Shown in pieces: positions 1-10,044 of a stretch of 64,000 nt of DNA. Source of the DNA: Oscillospiraceae bacterium. GTDB lineage: Bacteria > Bacillota > Clostridia > Oscillospirales > Ruminococcaceae. Location of the stretch: NCBI GenBank assembly GCA_024695445.1, contig JAILIG010000154.1, positions 1 to 64,000 of the forward strand. Direction: 5' to 3'. Under the pieces are notes generated by a model, which was not told where the DNA came from, did no database searches, and saw only the letters and a list, made by a program, of their open reading frames with translations. The position numbers were made by a program, and so were the translations under genes. Position 1 is the stretch's first letter, and every line of letters starts with the position of its first letter.

Positions 1-1
1 T

Positions 2-2770
2 ATCGGAGACGGTGCTTTTGAGGACTGCAAGCTGACAAGTATTTCCATTCCGTCCAAAGTCAACAGCATCTGTGCTTTGGCATTTTGCGGCTGCCCTCTG
101 ACAGAGGTGACGGTTCCTGCAAATGTGGAGGAGATCAAACATGATGCATTTAACTGCACCGCCCTGTCCGATATCACAATTCTGAATCCTGCCTGCATAC
201 TGTTTGACGATGTCAGTACGATTTATAGTTCCGCGACAATCCACGGCTTCGTCGGCTCCACGGCAGAGGAATACGCAAACAAATACGATCGCAGGTTTGA
301 GGCGCTTACTTCTCCTGCATCGGTATCGGGCGATTTTAACGGTGACGGCGAGATCACCGTCGCGGACGCTGTGCTGCTGATCCGGTTTATCACCGAGGAC
401 AGCTCGCTGACACAGGATGAGATTGACCGCATTCTTTCCGGACAGCCGGATTTCAACGGCGACGGGCTTGTGACAATCACGGATGTGACCGAGCTGCTGA
501 ATCAGCTGCAGCCGGCGCATAAGCCTGAGGTCACCATCACCGAAATCAATGTGCCGGACGGACTTGCCGATGATGACAGATTTGAATTGGTCGGCCAATG
601 GTATGACATCAGCAGCCCGGATTACGACGGTCTGCCGCTTTCCGGCGATGTTTTCCTCACTGCCCCCATTCCCGGAGCGTTCGATCCGGAGGATCTCGGC
701 GGCTATGTGTTCGTCTATTACGACGAAGAAACCGGTGCGTGCCGCTATCTCTTCCCGGACAGCTACGATCTGACTGCGGGGACAATGACGATCGATCTGC
801 CGCACTTTTCTTTCTGGGGCGCGGCAAAGCTGACGAATGAGGAGCAGATCGAAGCGTTTTTGAATAGCTATTCTACCAAGCTTGCGGTCGCAAGAGGAAA
901 CAGCAAAAAGTCAGCATCGGAACTTGAGCCGTATGTGCGTTTAAAAGCGGAAGCGATGGGACTGACAAAGCAGGCGACGGAAGACCTGATCCAGAGTTCC
1001 CTGAACTTCCTCGGCGGCAGATTCACCGGCAAAAACAAGGCATTTATCGAGTCGGCAACGAAATACACCACCACGCTGACAAGAGGCTTCTATGACAACG
1101 ACGGCACAGCTGCGCTGAGCGGCCTTGAGGACGCGATCACCGACGCGCTGCTGAACTCCTGGGATGAACTGAAATTTTCAGATCGCCTTGACAAGGTTCT
1201 CGGCAGCGAATTTGCCGGAAGCACGACTGCAAAGCTTCTTTCCAGCACAAACGGCATTGCCAGAATGGCCGGATATATGGCGGGCGGCGATCCTCCTGCT
1301 GCGATGAAGGAGCTCGGCAGCATCTTGCAGGGTATCCATCCGGCAGTCGAGCTCGGAACCAAAGCGGTCGCCTATCTCGGCGCCAGAATCAACGAAGAGT
1401 TCACCAACTGGAAGTCTAATCAGATCGAGGAGCTTTATCGAATCTATAAAAACGGTGCGGAGGACATCTGGGGCAACGAGGTCATCCCCTGTAACCGTGA
1501 CTCATTCCTTACTTATCTGAATACCTCCAGCGGATTTACCATGGCAAAGGGCGTTGCCCGTTTCTACAATCTCGACAAAGTCAGCGAGATCTGTGAAAAA
1601 TACGGCTGGCCGTACAGTACTTACGAGGAGCTTCCGCCGCGCTATATAAAAGAATTCCAGCAGCGCGCAGAGGACGGACTGATGCAGTACTTTGAGCTCC
1701 GTGTGCAGCAGGAGAAGACTGCCGAGGAGATCAAAAAGACCGAGCGTGCCTGCATCGAGACCATGATGACCAGCGGATACGGCGCACTCTATTCCGGTGC
1801 CTACCGCAAATTCTTCGGCGAGGAAACACCGGACGACTATAATCTCACCGCACGCCTCGAGAGACTTGTTAATGTCCGTTCATTTGTGTCTCAGTATGTG
1901 GACGAGGACAAGCTTGCGGAGGCAGCGAAAGTCGACAACAGCTACAATTACGGCGACATCCTCAACTGGTGGGTCGATCTCGCATCGAACAACGAAAAAT
2001 CTGTGGCAATCCAGAAATTCCGGGAAGAACTCCGGACACACGGGTTCCTGAAGGAGTTTACAGATCAGAAAGTCACGAGCCTTGTTTTGGAGAAAACGGT
2101 AGACGATTCCGGATGTTCACACCCAAACAGCAACTATAGTGAATACACAATATTCTATAGGGTTAAAGACGTAAAAACGGACACAGAAGGCAACGAAGTA
2201 ATCGTATGGAAAGATGACTCTCTAAAAAGAAATTATCCTTTTTTTTCACCGGGGTCTTATAAATCAGAGGTATGGACGCTTCTGAAGAATGCTGAGATTT
2301 CGGTCTCGGCAGACGGAAAAATCAGCTGCAGCCAAGACGGCGTAAAAGTGGAAGGCGGCTTCGATCCAATCACAAAAACAGGACTCGGTACGCTCTCTAT
2401 CCACACGAAATGTACCTACGATTATAGGGAGGATACAGAAAGATATTGCCGCTCTTGTATCACTCTGGAGAATCATTATCCAAACGATGCGCCTGATTAT
2501 TACGTCGATAGGACGATTGATCTGACCTTAGATCTTGAAATTATGCCAAGTTCAGACGGAACCGGCGTCCTGTTTATACTGAACGGCGGCGGTACAGTTG
2601 CATCTTCAGGTGAAGTGATAGATACGATATCGGGTATTATAGAGGACCGTAGCGTCACCCCTAAAAAACTCCTCGAGGCTGAGAGCGGACTTGTCATCAC
2701 CGGAAGACCGTTTTCCGATCGCTTTGCCGTCACATTCGAAGATGTGCAATATCTATATCTGCTGAAATGA
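2..2770 (+). CDS. BspA-type leucine-rich-repeat protein with internal dockerin and large uncharacterised C-terminal region (5' truncated by window)
   Basis: Open frame continues upstream of listed ATG (IGDGAFEDCKLTSISIPSKV..., LRR_5 style); dockerin-like GDFNGDGEITVADAVLLIRF...DFNGDGLVTITDVTELLNQL; no recognisable domain afterwards. Confidence 0.8.
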   Translation: MGDGAFEDCKLTSISIPSKVNSICALAFCGCPLTEVTVPANVEEIKHDAFNCTALSDITILNPACILFDDVSTIYSSATIHGFVGSTAEEYANKYDRRFEALTSPASVSGDFNGDGEITVADAVLLIRFITEDSSLTQDEIDRILSGQPDFNGDGLVTITDVTELLNQLQPAHKPEVTITEINVPDGLADDDRFELVGQWYDISSPDYDGLPLSGDVFLTAPIPGAFDPEDLGGYVFVYYDEETGACRYLFPDSYDLTAGTMTIDLPHFSFWGAAKLTNEEQIEAFLNSYSTKLAVARGNSKKSASELEPYVRLKAEAMGLTKQATEDLIQSSLNFLGGRFTGKNKAFIESATKYTTTLTRGFYDNDGTAALSGLEDAITDALLNSWDELKFSDRLDKVLGSEFAGSTTAKLLSSTNGIARMAGYMAGGDPPAAMKELGSILQGIHPAVELGTKAVAYLGARINEEFTNWKSNQIEELYRIYKNGAEDIWGNEVIPCNRDSFLTYLNTSSGFTMAKGVARFYNLDKVSEICEKYGWPYSTYEELPPRYIKEFQQRAEDGLMQYFELRVQQEKTAEEIKKTERACIETMMTSGYGALYSGAYRKFFGEETPDDYNLTARLERLVNVRSFVSQYVDEDKLAEAAKVDNSYNYGDILNWWVDLASNNEKSVAIQKFREELRTHGFLKEFTDQKVTSLVLEKTVDDSGCSHPNSNYSEYTIFYRVKDVKTDTEGNEVIVWKDDSLKRNYPFFSPGSYKSEVWTLLKNAEISVSADGKISCSQDGVKVEGGFDPITKTGLGTLSIHTKCTYDYREDTERYCRSCITLENHYPNDAPDYYVDRTIDLTLDLEIMPSSDGTGVLFILNGGGTVASSGEVIDTISGIIEDRSVTPKKLLEAESGLVITGRPFSDRFAVTFEDVQYLYLLK

Positions 2771-2834
2771 TTCTGAAGCGCATCAACAAGCCGGTATGGA
2801 GCAAGTTTATCGGTTCTGAGACAATTTAACACAG

Positions 2835-2862
2835 AAAAAGCCACGCCTCGGCGTGGCTTTTT
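2835..2862 (+). terminator. Intrinsic terminator after LRR-dockerin gene
   Basis: AAAAAGCCACGCC-TC-GGCGTGGCTTTTT perfect stem with T run. Confidence 0.85.
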
Positions 2863-3037
2863 CATTTGATAACAGTCCGGGCGGCGATGATGTAACAGGA
2901 GGTTTGGGGCAGGATGATATTGCTTTATTGTCACGGAGAAGTCGCCTTTATCTTATGAACATATTGGTTTGAATGGAGACACTTCGAGTGCCATGCATAA
3001 TTCATGATTCATTACAATTCGCAGTCATCTTTTTTTG

Positions 3038-3066
3038 TTGACAAAGCGCGGTATATAAAGTATAAT
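3038..3066 (+). promoter_or_regulatory. Sigma-A type promoter upstream of CE12-like gene
   Basis: TTGACA-17 bp-TATAAT. Confidence 0.85.
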
Positions 3067-3116
3067 GAAATCAGTGAACACTTCCTTTATTTGATGAGAG
3101 AAAGGAGCTGATTCCT

Positions 3117-5792
3117 ATGAAACGGTTACTTGCAGCGGCGCTAGCCGGAGCAATGTCGATGCTTTCCGTACCGCTGAAAGCAGATGTGAACGCCGATTCG
3201 CTGATTTTGATACGGTTTGACTTCGGCGGACTGGGAACGACGGACGGTTATACCGGTGTCTCCGCAGCAGACGGATATCATTCCGCAAAGGGATACGGCT
3301 TTGTAAATACCGCCGCGGTTGAGGATGTTCCGGCAAGCGGAACGGGAGCGCTCGCAGATGCGGTACGCTTCAAGTCGGATGTGGCAAATCATGTATTCAA
3401 TGTTGATCTGCCGAAAGGCGTATATAAAATCACGGTCACGACCGGCGACGACCGTTCCACAACGATCTCCGCAGAAGGTGTGCCGCAGCTTTACTTTCTG
3501 ACGGGCAGCAATGCTGCGGATTCCTTTACGATACCGGTGACGGACGGCCAGCTCAATATCTACGCAGGCTCCGGTGTCGGATCATCTTTTTCGATCAGTG
3601 CGCTGGAAATTGAGCAGACCTCAACCGGCACTGAAACAAAACCGACGATCTGGGCCGGCGGTGATTCGACTGCTGCAAGCTGCTACAATGTGTCTGATGA
3701 TGCCGTGCATGGCTGGGGACAGTATCTCTGCAATTATATTGATACTGAAAAATATGATGTGAGAAACATCTCTGTCAGCGGCATCACATCAGCCGATCTG
3801 CTTGGATATTCCTTTGCCACAGCCGAGCGATACGGAAAAACCGGCGATATCCTTCTGCTTGCCGTCGGAATCAATGATTATACCAAGCAGAACACAACGA
3901 ATCCCGATCCGTCCGATTACAAGACCAATATGACGGAAATGATCCGCCGTGCAAAGAAAAAAGGCATGACGGTGTATCTGGTCAAGCAGCACGGAGAAAG
4001 CAGCGATCCGTTCAAGTATCCGCTCCCTGCGTACAGGTGGTTCGGCGATGTGATTGACGAGCTTGCAGAGACAGAACAGACCGGCGTGATCGACCTGTTC
4101 CGTCCGTGGCTGGAGCTTTGTCTGGAAAATCACTATTTTGAGCAGAATGATTATTATGCTTCGGACGGTCTGCATCTGAACGCGCTCGGCGCGGACAGAC
4201 AGGCGAAAATGGTCAGTGAGCAGCTTTTTCCTCATGCAGAACCGGAAGAACCCGGACCGCAGTACGGTTTCGGTTTGCCCACAGCGATTTATGAAACGGC
4301 AATTTCAGGCAAAGCGGTTTCCAATCCGCATAAGGGCTTTGTGATGACAGCGTATTCGCCGTATATGCTGAGCGATGCATTTGAGTACGGCATCGGCGGT
4401 TCTGCGGATAATCTCGCGTGGAATGTTGTCACGATCGTCAGCGGCTCACCGCACTGGAATGATCTCAATCCGGCAGAGGGCGTGTATCAATGGGACGAAA
4501 TCGACGAGATGCTCGATGCCTGTGAGCAGCACGGAATGACCTACGAAATCCGCATCATGCCGTATTCGTCGTATCTGGCAGAGGATTATGTTCCGCAGTG
4601 GGTATATGACAAAGGCGCAAAGAATAACACCGCAGAATCCCGCGACAACCCCAGAGAAGAAGTCGTATTCCCGAAATGGGACGATCCGATCTATTTGCAG
4701 GCGCACAAGGATTTTGTCAGGGCGTTGGCAGAAAAATATGACGGCGACGCGAGAGTGGAGCTGATTGATGTCAGACCGTTCGGCGATTACGGGGAATGGC
4801 ATAATTCGTTTGCAGTCGGCGATGAGAAATATATGCCTGCTCTGGACATTCAGAAGGATATGCTGGAATGCTATGCAGAGGCATTTGACAGGACGCTGCT
4901 TGTGCTGCCTTCCAATGCACGCGGCGAGATCTATCAGTATGCGCTTTCCATCGGCATCACAAAGCGGGATGACGGTCTGATTTCCATGCCGAATGTCGAA
5001 TGGAGCCTGCTGCCGACCTATAAAGCAAATATGCCGGTTGTCGGGGAGAATTACTGGCCGTATGCGTGGATGCGGGACACGGTCAGAGAAAATGCGTATT
5101 CCCTTGTGAACTGGACGCCGCAGCGATTCCGTGAAACGATCGAAATACCGCATATGTCAATCTTTGCGCTCGATCAGGACAGCCATTGCAGCTATGAATT
5201 CTATCAGGAGCAAAAGGATGTGATAGATGAAATGTGCAATAAAATAGGCTACAATTTTACCGTGACATCTGCTGTCCGGTACGGAAACAAGCTCGCCCTG
5301 CGAATCAAAAACACAGGCCTTGCACCTGCATACTTCAATATTGATCTCTGCGCGGAAATTACCGATGCCGACGGAAGCAAGCACAAATCCTTCGGTAAAC
5401 CGATCAGAATCGAAAAAGGAACATTCCCTGACGGCGCAGAAAAGTCGTTCCTCTTTGAATATGACGGCAAACTCGATGAGAACGCAGTCATCTGCCTTGC
5501 AATGTATGACAGCGACAATCCGTTTGCTGCGGGAAAAAATCCGACAGTCCGGTTTGATAACAGGAATACGCTGTCTACTAACAGACTGCTGCTCGTTCCG
5601 GCGGAAACGGTTGCGGGCGATATCAATGCGGACGGAATGGTCAGTATTGCCGATGCCGTTCAACTGCAAAAATGGCTGCTTGCCGTACCGGATACCGTCC
5701 TCCCGAACTGGAAGGCCGGCGACATGAACGGCGACGGTCGGCTGAATGCCGTTGACCTTACGCTGCTGAAAAGGATGCTGATTACGAAGTGA
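3117..5792 (+). CDS. Multidomain secreted protein: CE12-like (rhamnogalacturonan acetylesterase-like) SGNH domain, DUF4832/GH-like barrel region, C-terminal dockerin
   Basis: Signal peptide; FDFG N-terminal module, GGDSTAA / AVGIND / DGLHLN SGNH blocks; NPHKGF...HWNDLNPAEGVYQWDEID barrel-like region; dockerin GDINADGMVSIADAVQLQKWLL...GDMNGDGRLNAVDLTLLKRML. Confidence 0.8.
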   Translation: MKRLLAAALAGAMSMLSVPLKADVNADSLILIRFDFGGLGTTDGYTGVSAADGYHSAKGYGFVNTAAVEDVPASGTGALADAVRFKSDVANHVFNVDLPKGVYKITVTTGDDRSTTISAEGVPQLYFLTGSNAADSFTIPVTDGQLNIYAGSGVGSSFSISALEIEQTSTGTETKPTIWAGGDSTAASCYNVSDDAVHGWGQYLCNYIDTEKYDVRNISVSGITSADLLGYSFATAERYGKTGDILLLAVGINDYTKQNTTNPDPSDYKTNMTEMIRRAKKKGMTVYLVKQHGESSDPFKYPLPAYRWFGDVIDELAETEQTGVIDLFRPWLELCLENHYFEQNDYYASDGLHLNALGADRQAKMVSEQLFPHAEPEEPGPQYGFGLPTAIYETAISGKAVSNPHKGFVMTAYSPYMLSDAFEYGIGGSADNLAWNVVTIVSGSPHWNDLNPAEGVYQWDEIDEMLDACEQHGMTYEIRIMPYSSYLAEDYVPQWVYDKGAKNNTAESRDNPREEVVFPKWDDPIYLQAHKDFVRALAEKYDGDARVELIDVRPFGDYGEWHNSFAVGDEKYMPALDIQKDMLECYAEAFDRTLLVLPSNARGEIYQYALSIGITKRDDGLISMPNVEWSLLPTYKANMPVVGENYWPYAWMRDTVRENAYSLVNWTPQRFRETIEIPHMSIFALDQDSHCSYEFYQEQKDVIDEMCNKIGYNFTVTSAVRYGNKLALRIKNTGLAPAYFNIDLCAEITDADGSKHKSFGKPIRIEKGTFPDGAEKSFLFEYDGKLDENAVICLAMYDSDNPFAAGKNPTVRFDNRNTLSTNRLLLVPAETVAGDINADGMVSIADAVQLQKWLLAVPDTVLPNWKAGDMNGDGRLNAVDLTLLKRMLITK

Positions 5793-5803
5793 AACTTACA
5801 AAA

Positions 5804-5830
5804 GAAACAGGAGCGAACCGCTCCTGTTTC
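5804..5830 (+). terminator. Hairpin, probable terminator/3' stabiliser
   Basis: GAAACAGGAGCG-AAC-CGCTCCTGTTTC perfect 12-bp stem just after stop. Confidence 0.6.
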
Positions 5831-6181
5831 TGCTTAAAGGGGCAGCGTCAGTAACAAGCCCTTATAGGGCTTTTGCAAATCTCCCGTTTAACGGGTTGTT
5901 TTGATTCTATTTCATTCGTATTGAACGACATTCCGCCTCAAATGTGCATTTCTTCCGGTATACTGAGGTTCTGCAGCCGAGGAAGCCCTTTCTGTTTCCA
6001 GTATAGCACAAAAGATATGAACATACGCCGGATGTGTTCCGGTGCTTTGTGAAAGGCTGCGGGTTCATTGGCCGTGATTTGTCATGAACGCGCCTGCTTT
6101 TTTTCTGTTAAAGACTTATTAAGATTTTTCGTGCTATAATCTGACCATAGGGAAACCTGAAACGGAAATGAGGTATGAAAA

Positions 6182-8545
6182 ATGTTCCTGAGAATCCTGA
6201 AAAAGGATCTGAAGCGCAAAAGAACAATGAACATGATTTTGCTGCTGTTCGTGGTTCTTTGTACGGTGTTCGCGGCGGCGGGCATGAAAAACATCATTGC
6301 GGTCACAAGCGGCCTGAATTATTATTTTGACAAGGCCGGCATGGCAGACTATTATGTAATCTCGCGGAATATCGGCGGCGAAGATGAGGCCGGTGTGCTG
6401 CTGGAGAAGAACCGGAATGTGAAGGAATGCCATTCAGAGCAGGTGATCTTTGCGTCGTCTGACAGTGTCAGTACAGACGGAGAAAATGAAATACAGTTCG
6501 GTGTTTCTCTGCTCTGCGATATCTCTGACTGCAAGCTCAGTTTCTTTGATATGCAGGACCGGATCATCAACGATATCGAAAAAGGCACGGTTTACCTGAC
6601 CGGCGGCCTTCCGCTTCGTGACAGCGTCGAAGCCGGTCAGCACTTTACGGTCAGGCTCGGCGATACTGAGCTTACGCTCAAGGTGGCCGGCTTTGCAAAG
6701 GACGCGCTGCTCGGTTCCGAGATGATGGGAAACCCGCGGTTTCTGCTGAACAGCGAAGATTTCCGCACACTTTATGAGGACGATACTGTCCGAAAATACA
6801 GCATCGGTCATGTGTTCTATATCAGTACAGATGACGCTGATGCGCTGGAATCTGAACTGACAGATGCCGCAGGCATCATGCTTTCGTGCGACAACAGTAT
6901 GATCAGAACGAGTTATATCATGTATATGCTGGTTGCGGTGATCGTTCTGATCATCAGCATCGGCCTGATGATTGTCGCATTTGTGGTGCTGCGGTTTACG
7001 ATCGGTTTCACGATCGCCGAGGAATTCCGTGAGATCGGTGTGATGAAGGCGGTCGGTCTGCCGAACGGCATGATCCGTTCACTCTACCTTGTAAAGTATC
7101 TCGGCATCGCGGTAATCGGTGCGGTGATCGGTTTTTTCGTGAGCATTCCGTTCAGCCGCCTGCTGATGAAAAGCGTAAGCAGCAATATGGTGCTTGGAAG
7201 TGAACACGGGACCGCAATCGGCCTTCTCTGCTGTGCGGCAGTCGTTCTGATGATTCTGCTGTTCAGCTGGGGCAGCACGCGAAAGATCCGGAAGCTCTCG
7301 CCGATTGATGCTGTCCGCAGCGGCCAGACAGGGGAGCGCTTCCGCAGGCACAGCCTTCTTCGCCTCGGAAGAAGCCGCCTTGGCTGCACGAATTTCCTCG
7401 CACTGAACGATGTTCTGAGCGAGATCCGGCAGTACGGTGTCCTGACGCTGATTTTTACGATCTGTGCCTCACTGGTCATGGTGCTGGCCGTCACCGCGGA
7501 TACGCTCAGAAGCAAGAGCATTCTGTACCTGTTTTCTGTGACCGAAAGTGATGCGTACCTGTCAGATTCCGGCAGATTCATGGATATCATGGCAGGAATG
7601 AAGACCATTCCGGAGGCAAACAAAGAAATTGAAACGATTCTCTCCGAAAACGGGATGCCTGCAAGTGTTTATATGGAAGGCTGGTATAAGCTGCCCATAT
7701 CCGCAAACGGAAAGCGAATCCAGATCTGCTTCATGAAATGCAGCGATACGAAGACCACAGATTATGAATACACGGCCGGTTCGGCTCCGCTCTCACCGGA
7801 CGAAATTGCAGTCACGGACATTGTAGCTGAAAAGCTGAATGTCGGGATCGGCGATCATGTCACGGCTAAAATCGAGGGCGAGCAGCGTGAATTCCTTATT
7901 ACGGCACTGTTTCAGACGCTTGACAATTTCGGAGCGTGCGCAAGACTTCATGAGGATGTCAGCATTCCCGATTATCTGGTGAGCAGTACAGCTGCATTTC
8001 AGATCATCTTTGACGATGAGCCTGACAGCGCGGTCATATCCGAGCGAATCGAAACGCTCCGGGATATTCTGGATACAAAGGATGTTCTGGACACAGAGGG
8101 CTATGTCAAGGATATAACGGGTGTCGGAGAAACAATCAAAACGGCTAAAAACCTTGTGCTGATCCTGACGCTCATTATCATTGTCCTGCTGAGTGTCCTG
8201 ATGGAGCGGAGCTTCATCTCAAAAGAAAAGACTGGCATTGCACTGATGAAGGCCACCGGCTTCAGCAGCAGCTCCGTGATTCTGCACCACACGCTCCGGT
8301 TCGGGATCATAAGCCTCGCGTCAATCGTGCTTTCGGCGGCGCTGTTTCTGCCGCTGACCAAGCTGGTCATAGATCCGATTTTCGGAATCATGGGTGCAAC
8401 AGGTCATATCCGCTATCTGATCAAAGCGCGGGAGATCTTCGGATTGTATCCGACTGTGATTGTTGCGGTTACCGTGCTGAGCGCGGCCGCGACTGCACTT
8501 TATACAAAAAAAATCAAGGCTTGCGATACGGCAAGCATCGAATAA
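6182..8545 (+). CDS. ABC transporter permease, FtsX/MacB-like
   Basis: 787 aa; N-terminal TM, large extracytoplasmic loops, two FtsX-like TM blocks; followed by ATPase. Confidence 0.85.
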   Translation: MFLRILKKDLKRKRTMNMILLLFVVLCTVFAAAGMKNIIAVTSGLNYYFDKAGMADYYVISRNIGGEDEAGVLLEKNRNVKECHSEQVIFASSDSVSTDGENEIQFGVSLLCDISDCKLSFFDMQDRIINDIEKGTVYLTGGLPLRDSVEAGQHFTVRLGDTELTLKVAGFAKDALLGSEMMGNPRFLLNSEDFRTLYEDDTVRKYSIGHVFYISTDDADALESELTDAAGIMLSCDNSMIRTSYIMYMLVAVIVLIISIGLMIVAFVVLRFTIGFTIAEEFREIGVMKAVGLPNGMIRSLYLVKYLGIAVIGAVIGFFVSIPFSRLLMKSVSSNMVLGSEHGTAIGLLCCAAVVLMILLFSWGSTRKIRKLSPIDAVRSGQTGERFRRHSLLRLGRSRLGCTNFLALNDVLSEIRQYGVLTLIFTICASLVMVLAVTADTLRSKSILYLFSVTESDAYLSDSGRFMDIMAGMKTIPEANKEIETILSENGMPASVYMEGWYKLPISANGKRIQICFMKCSDTKTTDYEYTAGSAPLSPDEIAVTDIVAEKLNVGIGDHVTAKIEGEQREFLITALFQTLDNFGACARLHEDVSIPDYLVSSTAAFQIIFDDEPDSAVISERIETLRDILDTKDVLDTEGYVKDITGVGETIKTAKNLVLILTLIIIVLLSVLMERSFISKEKTGIALMKATGFSSSSVILHHTLRFGIISLASIVLSAALFLPLTKLVIDPIFGIMGATGHIRYLIKAREIFGLYPTVIVAVTVLSAAATALYTKKIKACDTASIE

Positions 8546-8558
8546 GGAGGATACCGCT

Positions 8559-9329
8559 ATGAAAGCTGTTTTACAGGCAAAAGGGCTATGCAAGACCTAT
8601 ATTGTCAACAAGCGTCAGAACAATGTTCTGAAAAACATTGATCTCACCGTTTCCGAGGGCGAGATGATTGCAGTCATGGGACCGTCCGGTTCCGGCAAGA
8701 GTACGCTGCTCTACTGTGTTTCCGGCCTCGACCGTGCAACGGCAGGGGAGGTGCTGTTTGACGGCAGGGAGACAGCCGGGTTAAGCGACAAAGAGCTTGC
8801 AAGGCTCCGGCTGGATGAAATGGGCTTTATTTTTCAGCAGATGTATATGATGAAAAACCTCTCTGTGCTGGACAACATCATCCTGCCGGCTGTCAAGTCC
8901 GGGAAACACACCGAGAGCCGCCGGCAAACCGAAGCACGCGGCAGATCGCTGATGCACCGCCTCGGCATTGCCGATATCGGCGAACATGACATCAACGAGG
9001 TCTCCGGCGGTCAGCTGCAGCGCGCCTGCATCTGCCGCAGCATGATCAACAGCCCGCGCATGATTTTTGCAGACGAGCCGACCGGTGCGCTGAACCGTTC
9101 CAGCTCCGATGAGGTCATGAACGAACTGCTTTCCCTCAACCGTGACGGCACGACGATCCTCTGCGTGACACATGATCCGAAGGTAGCGGCGAAGTGCAGC
9201 CGTGTGCTGTATATTGTAGACGGCAGCATCGTCGGAGAAAAGAAGCTGGGACATTTTGAAGGGACAGACAGCGAACTGCGCGGCCGTGAGCGGGATCTGA
9301 ATAACTGGCTGCTGGAGCAGGGCTGGTGA
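8559..9329 (+). CDS. ABC transporter ATP-binding protein (LolD/MacB-type)
   Basis: Walker A GPSGSGKST; signature VSGGQLQRACICR; Walker B MIFADEPT. Confidence 0.95.
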   Translation: MKAVLQAKGLCKTYIVNKRQNNVLKNIDLTVSEGEMIAVMGPSGSGKSTLLYCVSGLDRATAGEVLFDGRETAGLSDKELARLRLDEMGFIFQQMYMMKNLSVLDNIILPAVKSGKHTESRRQTEARGRSLMHRLGIADIGEHDINEVSGGQLQRACICRSMINSPRMIFADEPTGALNRSSSDEVMNELLSLNRDGTTILCVTHDPKVAAKCSRVLYIVDGSIVGEKKLGHFEGTDSELRGRERDLNNWLLEQGW

Positions 9330-9369
9330 TACTTGTTTTTTTTTCGCGGATATGATACAATAACAGCAG

Positions 9370-10044
9370 GTGGTGATTCTTATGACAGATATTCTCATTG
9401 TCGAGGATGACAAAGAGCTTGCATCCCTTCTGACAGATTTTCTGCGTGAGGAGGGCTATACCGTATCTGCTGTGGAAAGCGGAATGCGTGCGCTGGAGCT
9501 GTATGAACGGTACGGTGCAAGGCTTGTGGTACTCGATATCGGTCTGCCCGATGTCAACGGCTTTGCTGTGTGTTCCAGACTCCGTGAAAAAGCAGATACA
9601 CCGATTCTGATTGTCAGTGCGCGGACAGAAAAGGAAGACAAGCTGAACGGCCTTGATCTCGGCGCGGATGATTATATTGAAAAGCCTTATGATGTGGACA
9701 TTCTGATTGCGAAGATCAAAGGAATTTTCAAGCGGCGCTATCAGCGCAGCATCCTCTCTGCGGACGGCGTGACACTGAATCTTGCCGACCGGACAGCCGA
9801 GATCGACGGTGTTCCGACAGAACTGCCTGCAAAGGAGTTTGACCTGCTTCAGCTGCTTATCGAGAATCAGGGCAAGGCGCTCAGAAAAGAGTATCTCTTC
9901 AGCACGGTATGGGGGAGCGACAGCGATTCTGAAATGCAGACGCTGCCTGTTCACATCAACCGCCTGCGGCAAAAGCTCGGTGACGATCCGAAGAACGCCC
10001 GGCGTCTGCTGACCGTGTGGGGCGTGGGGTACAAATTCGTATGA
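9370..10044 (+). CDS. Two-component response regulator, OmpR family
   Basis: Receiver domain DILIVEDDKEL...LDIGLPD plus C-terminal winged helix. Confidence 0.95.
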   Translation: MVILMTDILIVEDDKELASLLTDFLREEGYTVSAVESGMRALELYERYGARLVVLDIGLPDVNGFAVCSRLREKADTPILIVSARTEKEDKLNGLDLGADDYIEKPYDVDILIAKIKGIFKRRYQRSILSADGVTLNLADRTAEIDGVPTELPAKEFDLLQLLIENQGKALRKEYLFSTVWGSDSDSEMQTLPVHINRLRQKLGDDPKNARRLLTVWGVGYKFV

